Shown in pieces: positions 9,538 through 18,815 of a stretch of DNA of 64,000 nt. The first letter of the stretch is position 1. The number at the start of each line of letters is the position of its first letter. The stretch is taken from NCBI RefSeq assembly GCF_008710095.1, contig NZ_VYKJ01000015.1, positions 102,159 through 166,158 on the forward strand, in the 5' to 3' direction. The notes under the pieces are model-generated. The model was not told where the DNA came from and made no database searches. It worked only from the letters and a program-made list of their open reading frames with translations. The translations under genes and the position numbers were made by a program. The stretch comes from Affinibrenneria salicis (GTDB lineage: Bacteria > Pseudomonadota > Gammaproteobacteria > Enterobacterales > Enterobacteriaceae).

Positions 9538-9963
9538 TTACTCCAGCGCGTGAGGGTGAAAAGCAAGAGCGGGAAAATCGATATGCAATTCTTCGCCGAA
9601 TTCCCCGGTAATATCGTCTTCCTGATGGTAATACCAGTGCAACGCAATGCTCAGTCCCCGTTCGGCCGCCTGATTGAGTACGCTAAACAGGCTGAATAAC
9701 ATTTTGGTGCTGGAACTATTGAAATAGGTGAGGGAGACATGGATTTCGAGCGGCGGCAGATCGGCATCGTTAAGCCCGGATTCGCTCAACTGGTCGAGGA
9801 AGTCCTGCAGGCTGGCGACGATCGGGCGATAAAACGCCGCCGCGTTTTCAGGGTAGGACTCGCCGGAAAGCATCAGATGATGGCGGCCGAAGCTGAAGTT
9901 CACCGCCGGGGTGCAGGCGGTGGCGACGATGTTCAGGTCACTGATGTTAAGCGCGTTGCTCAT
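9538..9963 (-). CDS. siaC: SiaC family regulatory phosphoprotein (DUF1987)
   Basis: A 141-residue protein of the DUF1987 family. It has the conserved strand-helix segment LEIHVSLTYFNSSSTKMLF (the NSSSTK motif at about residues 82-87), which in P. aeruginosa SiaC carries the threonine phosphorylated by SiaB and dephosphorylated by SiaA. Unphosphorylated SiaC binds and activates SiaD. The order here is phosphatase, kinase, SiaC, cyclase, with gaps of only 1-14 bases, the same set as siaABCD. The role is inferred from family and order. Confidence 0.85.
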   Translation of the reverse strand: MSNALNISDLNIVATACTPAVNFSFGRHHLMLSGESYPENAAAFYRPIVASLQDFLDQLSESGLNDADLPPLEIHVSLTYFNSSSTKMLFSLFSVLNQAAERGLSIALHWYYHQEDDITGEFGEELHIDFPALAFHPHALE

Positions 9964-9964
9964 G

Positions 9965-10519
9965 TTAAATGATTACCTTGAGGGAAAACGTGGACAGTCC
10001 GCTGACGGCGTTGGCGTGAAAGGTGAACGCTAACGGTTCGCTGGCGTCTCTGGCTACCGTCAGCAGACCGATATCCGCTCCTTTGCTCCATGCCGGCGTT
10101 TCATCGCGCAGCGAAGCCTGCCAGGCGCGTTTGATTTCCGCCTGACTCATGGTGCTCAACGGCTCCAGATGGCTGCGCAGCCTTTCGATATCCTGCGCCT
10201 GCACCGGGTTGGCGCACAGCAGGACATATTTGCCGTCGTGCTGACTCATGCACACGGAGCCATGCCGCACTTCGTCCGTCTGGTCGGCGGCAGTCAGGCG
10301 ATCGGCGGAATAGCGGGTGATGTTTTGCACCACTTCGATAAAGGTTGAAAACACCCTGCGCCGAACGCCCGGCGGAATCTGCTGCTTTTCGAACTGCAGT
10401 CGCAGGGTTTCCGCCAGCGAACTGATAATGTTTTGTGAAAAATAGCCAACGTAGTACAGCGTAATATCACGCTGACGGGTGGCGCTGAAGATTTCAGCGT
10501 AAGGGTTATCTGACGGCAT
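9965..10519 (-). CDS. siaB: SiaB family protein kinase
   Basis: A 184-residue protein of the SiaB family, a degenerate GHKL-type kinase. The N-box-like helix FIEVVQNITRYS (about residues 58-70) and the glycine-rich KGADIGLLTVAR near the C terminus support this. The frame is open further upstream only through a TTG; ATG 10517-10519 has an AGGTG ribosome site 8 bases before it and starts after the phosphatase stop, so it is preferred. It would phosphorylate SiaC, switching off the cyclase. Confidence 0.82.
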   Translation of the reverse strand: MPSDNPYAEIFSATRQRDITLYYVGYFSQNIISSLAETLRLQFEKQQIPPGVRRRVFSTFIEVVQNITRYSADRLTAADQTDEVRHGSVCMSQHDGKYVLLCANPVQAQDIERLRSHLEPLSTMSQAEIKRAWQASLRDETPAWSKGADIGLLTVARDASEPLAFTFHANAVSGLSTFSLKVII

Positions 10520-10533
10520 AAAACGGCACCTGG

Positions 10534-11784
10534 TTAGACACATTGCTGCGCATATCTGAATCCCCAAAACGTCAGATCGTCACGTCGGGTCTGCTGTCCC
10601 TGATAATCGGCATGCTCCCGCAATAGCTGGCGGGCAAGCTCCTGCATGGGATGAGATTGATGCCGCAGCAGCGCGTCCTTCAGCCGCTGCCTGCCGTACA
10701 TAATATGGCGCTTGCCGCCGATCTGATCGGTCAGGCCGTCGGTAGAGGTAAAGAAGAGATCCCGTTCGTGCAGCGGACGGGTAAAGCTGGGCCAGCGGTA
10801 ATCGTATGGGGTCTCGCTATAGCCGATCCCCATGCGATCGTTTTCCAGCGCGATAATCTGATCGCTTTCCGGCGTAAGGATAAAGGCCGGCATTCTGGCG
10901 CTGGCCCAGGTGAGACTCTGCGCGCGACGATCGACGAAGACGATGATCGCATCGCAACCGTCGTTGGAGCGGCTTTTCTGCCGCAGCTGGCCGTCGCCGC
11001 TCTGGCCCAGGGTATCTTTAATATGCTGATTGATGCAGGGCAGCAGATGTGCGGGACTGGTCGCGCCGTGCAGCGCAATGGCCTGTTCCAGCGCCGAGGC
11101 GAAGATCAGCGTCATAAAGGCGCCGGGCACGCCATGGCCGGTGCAGTCGGCCAGCGCGCATAGCCATCCCTGGTCGACCGACTTAAAGTAGTAACTGTCG
11201 CCGCCCACGCAGTCGCGCGGTTGCCACTGCAGGCACCAGTCTGTCAGTTCATTGGCCATGGCGTGGCGCGACGGAGAGAGCATCGAGGCCTGAATCACGC
11301 TGGCGTATTCGATGCTCTGCATAATCTGTTGATGCTGACGCACGTGAATATCGGCGACCGCCTTGATCAGATCGATGCCTGAGCCGATGCCGAGATAGCG
11401 GCCGTTTTCACAGATGATAAAGCCGTCGGTCAGTGTTTTATCGCCGGATACCACCGTCTTGCCGGCCACCTCGCCGAGCGTCGCGTCGGCGTCGACGATG
11501 AGCGGGTTTTTATCCATAAAGGCAATACAGCTCTTTTTATCGTATAGCTCATGGAAAAATGGCCGCGCCATCTGGGACAGGAAGATATGCCGGTTAATCA
11601 GGCCGAACGGTCGCCCGTCCTCCACCACCGGCAGACTGGTCAGGTGTTTGTGCGTATTAAACAGCTTGAGCACCGTGATGTTATCCGTGTCGGGGGAAAC
11701 ATCGGGCGTGAACAGGCAGAGATCCCGTGCCGTGGGGGAGCCCTGGGGGTGAGCCGCGTTGTTAACCGCAGATAAGGCCATCAT
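10534..11784 (-). CDS. SiaA-like PP2C/SpoIIE phosphatase with N-terminal CBS-like domains
   Basis: A 416-residue soluble protein. Residues about 25-160 look like a pair of CBS domains (TSLPVVEDGRPFGLINR; DGFIICENGRYLGIGSG). A helical linker (QQIMQSIEYASVIQASMLSP) leads to a PP2C/SpoIIE domain with metal-binding motifs DCVGGDSYYF and ALADCTGHGVPGAFMT, and GDGQLRQKSRSNDG later. In the known SiaA the sensor part is membrane-bound with a HAMP domain; here it is replaced by cytoplasmic CBS-like domains, which often bind nucleotides. It would dephosphorylate SiaC and so raise cyclic-di-GMP. First gene of the operon; ATG at 11782-11784 with an AGGTA site. Confidence 0.82.
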   Translation of the reverse strand: MMALSAVNNAAHPQGSPTARDLCLFTPDVSPDTDNITVLKLFNTHKHLTSLPVVEDGRPFGLINRHIFLSQMARPFFHELYDKKSCIAFMDKNPLIVDADATLGEVAGKTVVSGDKTLTDGFIICENGRYLGIGSGIDLIKAVADIHVRQHQQIMQSIEYASVIQASMLSPSRHAMANELTDWCLQWQPRDCVGGDSYYFKSVDQGWLCALADCTGHGVPGAFMTLIFASALEQAIALHGATSPAHLLPCINQHIKDTLGQSGDGQLRQKSRSNDGCDAIIVFVDRRAQSLTWASARMPAFILTPESDQIIALENDRMGIGYSETPYDYRWPSFTRPLHERDLFFTSTDGLTDQIGGKRHIMYGRQRLKDALLRHQSHPMQELARQLLREHADYQGQQTRRDDLTFWGFRYAQQCV

Positions 11785-12010
11785 CGTTACCTGTGCGCCG
11801 ACAAAAAGTCTGGACGAATCATAGCGCTGTCAGATGAATAAATGATGACATCCGCACGGCCGGCGCGGCAGTTTCAGCGCGCGCCGCCAGGCATCTGCAG
11901 CACGACCTGATTCCGCCAGGCGACCCCGGAATACAGGGTGAGCCGCACGAGGTATTTACACACCGGTTTGTCGCAGGGGGCCGGTTTGATGGGGTTCGCG
12001 ACGTCGCGTT

Positions 12011-13129
12011 TTAGCGCTTAATGCGCGCCTGATATAGCTGTTGCTCGCTGAGCGGCTGATTAAGTTGCCCGTCCAGCAGCAGCCTGAGATTGCGCGCGAT
12101 CAGATCGATCGGGTCTTCGAAGGTGCCGAGCAGTTGAAAATCCGTCACCGGCATCGGATGGTAGTTTAATCGCGATTTGCCGCTGTAGCTGGTCGATTCG
12201 TCGCTGGTGCCCATCGGCGTCTGCATATAGGCGCTTGCCCGCGCATGCGTAATAACGTTGGCCACCAGCAGCGTGCGGGAATGCATGGCTTTCTGGTTAT
12301 AGATATAGCCCGGATCGGCCTGCTTATCCCAGATCGGTTTGACCAGAATCATATGCAGGGTGTTTATCCCTTGCCGGCTCAGATCGCCTATCAGATTAAG
12401 CTGCCCGCGATTGATGCCGAAATAGAGCGTCTGGCGCTGCCTGTCCTGCGCCGGAAACTTGTGCTTAAGCTCCAGTTCCCAGTACCTGTCGCGGTATTCG
12501 ATAATCCGGTCCAAATCCCACACCCATGTGAAGAAGGGCTGAATGACGAAATTTTTCAGCACCCGATTGAGCAGCACCTCATTAATAAAATCCTGCTCAT
12601 TGGGAAATGCCGTCGGCAGACGGCCCCAGACCGCGCTGATTTGTCGGTCGCGATTGCGCACCGGATCGGCAATCTCCGTAAAAGGGATGTCGCGCAGCCG
12701 GCGTTTGTTCTGTAGCCAGGCCTGTAGCGGCATTTCTATATCGCTCCGGCCGGGTCGGTGGGCGAAGAAAGTCATCGCGGCGGCGTCATAGCGCACGAGG
12801 AACGTGGTGAGCGGCGCGATGCGCTGCAGGGTGGCGATATAGTTCCGGCTGCTGGCCGACGGCCGGCGATCCCAGATGAAGATCGCGCGCGGAAAGCGCT
12901 GCCTGCCTTCCGGACGCTGCTGGCAGATAATGGTGACCACGTCGAGCTGCTTTATATCCTGCGTCGACAGGCGATCGGCATACTCCATTGCGATCGGCTC
13001 GATCTGCAGTCCTTCCAGCGTCTGGTGCTTATCGTGGCTCAGGATGGCGAACTGAATATTGCGCTGATGCAGGTCCAGCCTGGAAAGCGGCGTCAGGCCG
13101 TCGATCGGGGTCAGGGTCTCAATATTCAT
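12011..13129 (-). CDS. Unrecognised protein with PD-(D/E)XK nuclease-like motif, downstream of vsr
   Basis: A 372-residue soluble protein whose family I do not recognise. One stretch looks like a PD-(D/E)XK core: a helix with E184 (FINEVLLNRVL), then WDLDRIIEY with D205/D207, then YWELELKHKF with E218/E220 and K222, followed by a hydrophobic strand. The spacing D207-N12-E220-x-K222 fits that fold. It lies 90 bases after vsr and the cytosine methylase gene, on the same strand, where a restriction endonuclease would be expected. It does not resemble EcoRII as I recall that sequence. Nuclease function is inference; no HNH or signal peptide is seen. Confidence 0.5.
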   Translation of the reverse strand: MNIETLTPIDGLTPLSRLDLHQRNIQFAILSHDKHQTLEGLQIEPIAMEYADRLSTQDIKQLDVVTIICQQRPEGRQRFPRAIFIWDRRPSASSRNYIATLQRIAPLTTFLVRYDAAAMTFFAHRPGRSDIEMPLQAWLQNKRRLRDIPFTEIADPVRNRDRQISAVWGRLPTAFPNEQDFINEVLLNRVLKNFVIQPFFTWVWDLDRIIEYRDRYWELELKHKFPAQDRQRQTLYFGINRGQLNLIGDLSRQGINTLHMILVKPIWDKQADPGYIYNQKAMHSRTLLVANVITHARASAYMQTPMGTSDESTSYSGKSRLNYHPMPVTDFQLLGTFEDPIDLIARNLRLLLDGQLNQPLSEQQLYQARIKR

Positions 13130-13219
13130 AGCGTTACTCGCGTTGACGTGGAACGCTATGATAAGCGAAAGCGGGGGTTTTCTGTAGCGCTGGCGAGCGG
13201 ATAGCGGAGCGTTTGCGGA

Positions 13220-13711
13220 CTAATCCGCATCGTCGGCCGGCAAAGCGAACGGATGAATGCCCTGCGTATCGATCTGCGCGTGGCCGTCGCTGGCGCACAG
13301 CCACTCTTCGATGCGTTCGCTCAGCGCATTATCATCCAGTTTCAGACGGCCGCGCAGCGCGCACTCCCAGACAATAAGGACCTTCCAGCCCTGTTGCGCC
13401 AGGGTGCGCATCACTTCCCGGTCGCGCCTGACGTTGGCGCCGATTTTGTTCAGCCAGAACTCGGTGCGGGTGGCCGGCACCTTAAACAGATAGCACCGAT
13501 GATAATGCCAGAAACAGCCGTGCGAAAAAACGATGGCCCGGTAGTCGTCCAGCACGAAGTCGGGTTTGCCGCATAGCTCGCCGACCTGCATGCGATAAGT
13601 GAGCCCCAACTGGTCGAAGACCGCCGCCAGCCGCTTTTCTATCGCCGTATCGCTGTTGCGAATGGCGCGCATATTCTTGCTGCGGGTGGCGGGATTATGC
13701 ACATCGGCCAT
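13220..13711 (-). CDS. vsr: Very short patch repair endonuclease Vsr
   Basis: A 163-residue protein with the Vsr family pattern: N-terminal RSKNMRAIRNSDTAIEKRL, the catalytic region GKPDFVLDDYRAIVFSHGCFWH, then FWLNKIGANVRRDREV and VLIVWECALRGR. Vsr nicks 5' of the mismatched T in T:G pairs made by deamination of 5-methylcytosine in CCWGG, starting very short patch repair. The gene lies 7 bases after dcm, so the methylase and its repair partner are co-expressed; in E. coli the two genes overlap. Confidence 0.93.
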   Translation of the reverse strand: MADVHNPATRSKNMRAIRNSDTAIEKRLAAVFDQLGLTYRMQVGELCGKPDFVLDDYRAIVFSHGCFWHYHRCYLFKVPATRTEFWLNKIGANVRRDREVMRTLAQQGWKVLIVWECALRGRLKLDDNALSERIEEWLCASDGHAQIDTQGIHPFALPADDAD

Positions 13712-13718
13712 ATTTTCC

Positions 13719-15146
13719 TCAGGCGACCTGATTTTCCTGCGCCGTCACCGCCCTGATGATATAGGGCTTCAGCAGGCGGGCGACGGCGGCGAACACCGGC
13801 ACCACCACCGAGTTGCCGAACTGGCGGTAGGCTTGCGTATCGGAAACCGGAATATGAAACGCCGGGCCGTTCGGGGTTTCAAACCCCATCAGGCGCGCGC
13901 ATTCGCGCGGCGTCAGGCGGCGCGGGCGGTTGGCCTGGTTGTGCGCATCGTCGAAATCCCGCTCGCCCAGCGCTTTATCCCAGCCGCGGTCCACCAGAAT
14001 TTCCGAACCATCTTTATGGTAACGGGCGGACAACGTGCGCGCCACGCTGTTCGGGTTAGACGGGTCCACCAGGCCGAAACCGAAGCCGTTGCCCTTCGCC
14101 TGATGCTTGCGGGCGTAGTTATACAGATATTTCCACAGCAGCGGCGAGAGGACGTATTTACTGTCGACCTCCCGCTCCAACAGCTCGGCGAAGGTTGGGC
14201 GCCGCGCCGGGAAACAACTGCGGATATTCCTTAACGTGAAATCGCGCCGGATATTTAAGTCGCGCCGAAAGCCGACCAGCACGATACGCTCGCGGTGCTG
14301 CGGCAGGAAATGCTGACCGTCGATGATCTTCGGGTCGTCGGCGCCGCTGGCGTCGGCGTCGGCCACGTCGTAGCCCAGCTCCGCCAGCGTCGACATAATG
14401 ATCCTGAAGGTCTTGCCCTTGTCATGACTCTTCAGATTCTTGACGTTTTCCAGCAGAAAGATCGCCGGCCTTTTGGCGGCGATGATCCGCGCGACGTCAA
14501 AGAACAGCGTGCCCTGCGCCTCGCACTCGAATCCGTGCGCCCGGCCGAGCGAATTTTTTTTGGAGACGCCGGCCAGCGAAAAAGGCTGGCAGGGGAACCC
14601 CGCCAGCAGCACGTCGTGATCGGGAATCTCGCGATCGATGTGTTCATAGGCCTGCTGCTCGCTGACCTGCGGCTGCTCGCTCAGGGTGATCTCGCGAATA
14701 TCGGTATTGAACTTATGCTGCTGCGGATCGCAATACCAGTTGGCTTTATAGGTCCGCACCGCGTCTTTGTTCCATTCGCTGGTGAACACGCACTGGCCGC
14801 CGATATCCTCGAAGCCTTTGCGGATCCCGCCGATGCCGGCGAACAGGTCGATAAAACGGAAAGCATAGTGCGGATGAGCCGGCGGAGGCGGCGGCAACAT
14901 CCTTTCCAGCAGCGTGACCTCCACCTCGGTCAACGTCTTCTGCGTCGTTTTGCCGTTGAACCAGCGGTTGAGCGATTCGCGCGTCCAGTCATTCTGGCTG
15001 ACCTTGCGCAGGATTTCGGCGAGAGCTTTCTGATCGTAAATTTCAAGCAGACGCCGAACCAGCGCCTTATCCTCCGCCAGGCGCTGCTGCTGCCTGATTT
15101 GCGCCTGTTGCAGAAGCTCCCCGGCGAGGGAATCAAACTCTTTCAT
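13719..15146 (-). CDS. dcm: DNA (cytosine-5-)-methyltransferase Dcm
   Basis: A 475-residue methylase closely matching E. coli Dcm. The AdoMet motif [18 protein letters not shown] is near residue 97, the catalytic PC motif in [17 protein letters not shown], the [15 protein letters not shown] block, [15 protein letters not shown], and the C-terminal [10 protein letters not shown]. The target is expected to be CCWGG. The frame allows a TTG one codon earlier, but ATG 15144-15146 is preferred. In E. coli Dcm is an orphan methylase; here an unrecognised nuclease-like gene follows vsr. Confidence 0.93.
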   Translation of the reverse strand: MKEFDSLAGELLQQAQIRQQQRLAEDKALVRRLLEIYDQKALAEILRKVSQNDWTRESLNRWFNGKTTQKTLTEVEVTLLERMLPPPPPAHPHYAFRFIDLFAGIGGIRKGFEDIGGQCVFTSEWNKDAVRTYKANWYCDPQQHKFNTDIREITLSEQPQVSEQQAYEHIDREIPDHDVLLAGFPCQPFSLAGVSKKNSLGRAHGFECEAQGTLFFDVARIIAAKRPAIFLLENVKNLKSHDKGKTFRIIMSTLAELGYDVADADASGADDPKIIDGQHFLPQHRERIVLVGFRRDLNIRRDFTLRNIRSCFPARRPTFAELLEREVDSKYVLSPLLWKYLYNYARKHQAKGNGFGFGLVDPSNPNSVARTLSARYHKDGSEILVDRGWDKALGERDFDDAHNQANRPRRLTPRECARLMGFETPNGPAFHIPVSDTQAYRQFGNSVVVPVFAAVARLLKPYIIRAVTAQENQVA

Positions 15147-15450
15147 CAATTAACGACCATATATAGAGGGAAAAATCTGGTGATACTCTATCACTCGACT
15201 GACCCAGATTAAAGGCGCAACGCGCCGGTTAAAGCCGGCAGCCGCGCGGCGCATGACGGATAAAATGGTCGGCGGCGGCGCTCAGGCGGAGGTAAAGGGT
15301 GCATTCTGCGCGCCAGTCGCGCATCATAACCGACGATGCCGCAGCACAGGTTTGTGACGGGCAGGAGTGGGCGCCGGCGGTCTGAGGCCGATAGCGTATT
15401 GCCTGCATCGCCGGGCGGGCCTGCTGAACTATATTGAAAGGGTAATTGTG
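15147..15450. other. Divergent intergenic region between dcm and ansB
   Basis: The stretch holds small GC-rich inverted repeats (for example GCCGG-TTAAA-CCGGC near 15226-15240). I see no gene and could not fix a CRP or FNR site for ansB. Confidence 0.4.
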
Positions 15451-16500
15451 ATGAAAAGGATATTTAACGCTTTTATGCTGGTCGTCGTGGTGTGTTTCGC
15501 GTCTCTCGCCGCCGCCGCAGAAAATCTCCCTCATGTCGTCATTCTGGCTACCGGCGGCACTATTGCCGGCTCTGGCGGCTCGAATACGCAAACCACCGGT
15601 TATAAGGCCGGGGTGATTGGCGTAGACTCGCTGATTAACGCCGTACCGGAAATGAAAACTCTGGCTAATGTGTCCGGAGAACAGGTGGTGAATATCGCCA
15701 GCGAAAACATGACCAGCGATGTGCTGCTCAAGCTGGCTAAACGGGTGAATGAACTGCTGGCCCGCGGCGATGTGGACGGCGTGGTCATTACGCACGGCAC
15801 CGATACGCTGGAAGAGTCGGCCTATTTTCTTAACCTGACGGTAAAAAGCGATAAGCCGGTGGTGTTTACTGCGGCCATGCGCCCGTCTACCGCCATCAGC
15901 GCCGACGGCCCAATGAACCTGTACAACTCGGTGCTGGTGGCGGCGGATAAAAACGCCCGCGGCAGAGGCGTGATGATCATGCTTAACGATCGTATTGGCT
16001 CGGCCCGTTTTATCAGCAAGACCAATACCACGTCGCTGGATACCTTCAAGGCGCAGGAGGATGGCTATCTGGGCGTGGTCACCGGCGGTAAAGCCTGGTT
16101 CCAGACCCGTCTCGATAAGGCGCACACCATGCGTTCAGTGTTCGATATCAGCCAACTGGAGACATTGCCGTCGGTTGATATTATCTATGGCTACCAGGAT
16201 GACCCGGAATATGTCTATGACGCGGCTATCCAGCACGGCGTGAAAGGCATCGTGCTGGCCGGCGTGGGTTCCGGATCCGTTTCGGTACGCAGCGACGCCG
16301 GTATCCGCAAGGCGCAAAGCAAAGGGATCGTGGTTGTGCGCTCCAGCCGCACCGGCAACGGTATCGTACCGCCGGATGACGGTTTGCCTGGCCTGGTCGC
16401 CGATTCTCTTAGCCCGGCGAAATCGCGTATTCTGCTGATGCTGGCGCTGACCAAAAGCGACAACCCGGATGTGATTCAGAGCTGGTTCCACAGTTATTGA
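15451..16500 (+). CDS. ansB: Periplasmic L-asparaginase II
   Basis: A 349-residue exported enzyme that hydrolyses L-asparagine to aspartate and ammonia. A signal peptide occupies residues 1-23 (cleavage before ENLPHVV). The first catalytic motif [12 protein letters not shown] spans about residues 31-42 with the nucleophilic threonine, and the second, [13 protein letters not shown], about 111-123 with the Thr-Asp pair. Length fits the type II enzymes. The frame extends upstream of 15451, but ATG 15451 gives a normal signal peptide, so it is chosen. It stands alone and faces away from dcm. Confidence 0.92.
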   Translation: MKRIFNAFMLVVVVCFASLAAAAENLPHVVILATGGTIAGSGGSNTQTTGYKAGVIGVDSLINAVPEMKTLANVSGEQVVNIASENMTSDVLLKLAKRVNELLARGDVDGVVITHGTDTLEESAYFLNLTVKSDKPVVFTAAMRPSTAISADGPMNLYNSVLVAADKNARGRGVMIMLNDRIGSARFISKTNTTSLDTFKAQEDGYLGVVTGGKAWFQTRLDKAHTMRSVFDISQLETLPSVDIIYGYQDDPEYVYDAAIQHGVKGIVLAGVGSGSVSVRSDAGIRKAQSKGIVVVRSSRTGNGIVPPDDGLPGLVADSLSPAKSRILLMLALTKSDNPDVIQSWFHSY

Positions 16501-16572
16501 GTCATAGGACTGCGGCGCAGAGCGGAGCGTAAGCCAGCGCTGCGCCGTCAGGGGAAGAAGGCGAATACCGCC

Positions 16573-16903
16573 ATACTTCAGGTTACAGACGCGTTGGCTG
16601 CCTTCAATTATTCGGTCCGTTCCCGGCTTTACCTCAGCGGTGCCGTCGCCAGCGGCGTTCAAATCCGCTTGCGACGGATTTGTCGCCCGAATGATTTAAC
16701 TGAATAAGTTCAGCGGGATTAAGGGGAGGCATCCTGCTTCTTGCCGAAGGCCAGCCGTCGGCCTGACAACGTCGTTCCGACGAGTTGTCCCGCGCTCGCC
16801 GCGTGACGAAGCGCATTCATGCGCTTCGTTCATCAGGGGCCGGCGCGTCGCGTTGTTCAAAGCGATAGCGTTTTGTCCCGCAACTTGAATTAGTTAGAGT
16901 ATA
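16573..16903 (-). repeat. Composite intergenic repeat, copy A, upstream of aroL
   Basis: The ends read CTTCAGGTTACAGACGCGTT (left) and CAACTTGAATTAGTTAGAG (right). Inside, GGCCGGCGCGTCGCG at 16838-16852 (running on to GTTCAA) is the reverse complement of a matching core in copy B, and GCCGAAGGCCAGCC plus ACAGACGCGTTGGCT recur in copy C. It contains its own hairpin at about 16804-16830 (ACGAAGCGC/GCGCTTCGT). It fills most of the 514-base gap before aroL and ends about 110 bases from the start codon. The ends recall palindromic repeats common in Yersinia, Serratia and Pectobacterium; family name not assigned. Confidence 0.75.
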
Positions 16904-17014
16904 AACTGAGAGACTTTCTTATTGCGCTGCTTTACCGGTATGATTCCTGCTGGCGCAGCGCTCTGCTCTGACGGAGCGGATTTGAAGAATAAAAATGAAA
17001 GGACAAGCCATTCA

Positions 17015-17566
17015 ATGACACAGCCCATTTTTATGGTCGGAGCCCGGGGATGCGGCAAATCCACCATCGGGTATAGTCTGGCGCAACTGCTGGAATATGA
17101 TTTTGTTGATACCGACCACTTTATGCAGCAGAGCTGTCAGAAGACGGTCGCAGAGATTGTGGTGGAAGAGGGATGGCAGGGATTTCGTCAGCGTGAAAGC
17201 GAAGCGCTGCGCGAGGTGACGCATAAGCAGAAGGTTATCGCCACCGGAGGCGGTATGGTGCTGGCGGAGGAGAATCGCCGCTTTATGCAGGAAAATGGCT
17301 GGGTGATCTATCTGCATGCGCCGGCCTCGGTGCTGGCGCAGCGCCTGATGGTCAGCCCGCAGGCCGATCAGCGTCCCACGCTGACCGGACGCCCGATCGC
17401 GGAAGAAATGGTTGATGTGCTGGCCGCGCGTGAAGCGCTTTATCGCAGCGTGGCTCATCATATTCTCGACGCCACCCGCTCGCCGGCGCAGGTGGCGCGC
17501 GAAGTGGTGCGGGCGATGGAAGCGGCTGGCCTTATGGCGTCGCCGGTCAGCCAGGGGCAAATCTGA
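17015..17566 (+). CDS. aroL: Shikimate kinase II
   Basis: A 183-residue cytoplasmic enzyme that phosphorylates shikimate to shikimate 3-phosphate in aromatic amino acid synthesis. P-loop GARGCGKST spans residues 9-17; the substrate-binding DTDHF lies at 32-36; FRQRESEAL and the ATGGGMVL strand-turn follow. The frame extends upstream, but ATG 17015 with an AAGGA site is the homologous start. It is followed, after a repeat, by aroM, as in E. coli (where yaiA lies between). No clear TyrR or TrpR operator was found upstream; the repeat there may have replaced the usual control region. Confidence 0.93.
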   Translation: MTQPIFMVGARGCGKSTIGYSLAQLLEYDFVDTDHFMQQSCQKTVAEIVVEEGWQGFRQRESEALREVTHKQKVIATGGGMVLAEENRRFMQENGWVIYLHAPASVLAQRLMVSPQADQRPTLTGRPIAEEMVDVLAAREALYRSVAHHILDATRSPAQVAREVVRAMEAAGLMASPVSQGQI

Positions 17567-17803
17567 GCGTTTTTCTCTATTCTGCTTAATGATATGAATT
17601 TGGATGCCGATAACCAGAGCATACATAACTGCTCGACCAGAGATGGTCAGTCTGTTTCCGTTGGTTTTACGGCGGCGCAAACGCCGGGCGTGCGAATTCA
17701 CGGACCTTAGCGCACGCGGTGTTACGCCTTCCGCGGTAAGCCGGCTGGCGCAGGGGATGGCGTGACGCCAGTGCGTTATCAACCTGAATAAAATCAACGA
17801 GAT

Positions 17804-17980
17804 AATTATCTAAATGATTCGGGTTGCAGGACAAGGCGTGCTCGTTTTGAACAACGCAACGCGCCGGCCTCTGACGGGCGAAGCGCGTAGATACGCTGCG
17901 TCACGCGGCAAAGAAATGGCAAATCCGTCGGGAACGACTTGACCAGCCAGCGCATCTGCAACTCGAAGTCTGAACAGGAT
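17804..17980 (+). repeat. Composite intergenic repeat, copy B, between aroL and aroM
   Basis: It reads TAAATGATTCGGGTTGCAGG at the left and ATCTGCAACTCGAAGTCTG at the right. The core TTGAACAACGCAACGCGCC (17847-17865) and following CGAAGCGC...GTCACGCGGC match copy A in the opposite orientation, so copies A and B form inverted repeats either side of aroL. It fills most of the place where E. coli has yaiA. The remaining bases from 17567 to 17803 hold no recognisable gene. Confidence 0.75.
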
Positions 17981-18019
17981 AAACAGGGCAATCTAAACCA
18001 GCGCACAGGGAGGTAACAG

Positions 18020-18694
18020 ATGGTTGGGCGTCTGGCTACATTAATGATCGATCAAACGCCGTCACGCTATCGCCGGCCTGCTGGCCTCAGCCAGTCGGTT
18101 GAGCGAGTCATCAATATTGGCCTGTTGGATGAGCTGTCGGACGAGCAAATAAGACAACAACTGGCGGCGAGGGACGGCGACACGCCGTTTTGCGCCTGTC
18201 TGGCCGACGGGGTCTCTCTGACTCTCTCCGCCGCGCACGTGGCGCAGCTTCTACAGCATAAAATTAACCAGCTGGATAATGATGGGGTCGGCGTGATTTT
18301 GCTGCATGGCTGCGAAGATTTTAGCGGGTTATCCGCCCGCCAGGCGCTGTTAGTTGAGTCGGGCCGCCTGCTGCCGCCGCTGATTAACGGCATTGTGGCG
18401 CAGTGCAAGGTCGGTATTCTGGTGCCGGTGGCGCGCCATATTCAGCAGCAGGTCAGGCGCTGGAGCTATCTGGCTGAGCCGCCCTGTTTCGCCGTCGCCA
18501 GCCCGTGGCTGGATAGCATGGATGAATTCGCCGCGGCCGCCCGTTCTCTGTGTCGGCAGGGGGCTACCGTGTTGCTGCTGGATTATCCCGGCTACGGCGA
18601 ACACCATAAGGATTTTCTGCGCTCGTTGCTGGATATCCCGGTGCTGCTGGCGCATTCGCTGGCGCTGCGTCAGGCTGAAGCGCTGGCGTATTAA
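18020..18694 (+). CDS. aroM: AroM family protein
   Basis: A 224-residue protein of the AroM family, matching E. coli AroM in length and in segments such as GVGVILLHGCEDFSGLSARQ, GRLLPPLINGIVAQCKVGILVPV and GATVLLLDYPGYGEHHKDFL. The fold resembles the Asp/Glu racemase superfamily. The function is not known; in E. coli it is co-transcribed with aroL. ATG 18020 has a strong GGAGG site. Divergence from E. coli AroM is larger at the N terminus. Confidence 0.85.
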   Translation: MVGRLATLMIDQTPSRYRRPAGLSQSVERVINIGLLDELSDEQIRQQLAARDGDTPFCACLADGVSLTLSAAHVAQLLQHKINQLDNDGVGVILLHGCEDFSGLSARQALLVESGRLLPPLINGIVAQCKVGILVPVARHIQQQVRRWSYLAEPPCFAVASPWLDSMDEFAAAARSLCRQGATVLLLDYPGYGEHHKDFLRSLLDIPVLLAHSLALRQAEALAY

Positions 18695-18815
18695 ACTTTT
18701 CCTCCGCATCGCATTGCGCGGTCCGCCACGCATTTTGCTGCAATAAACCGTGACAGCGCCACCTTTCTGCTTTTAATATGAATTTTCGCATTTTTTCGAC
18801 CACAGGTGCTGCGCC

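Noticed and set aside
17594..17710. 38-codon frame after aroL as a yaiA remnant
   Set aside because: The peptide shows no similarity to YaiA as I recall it and no ribosome site.
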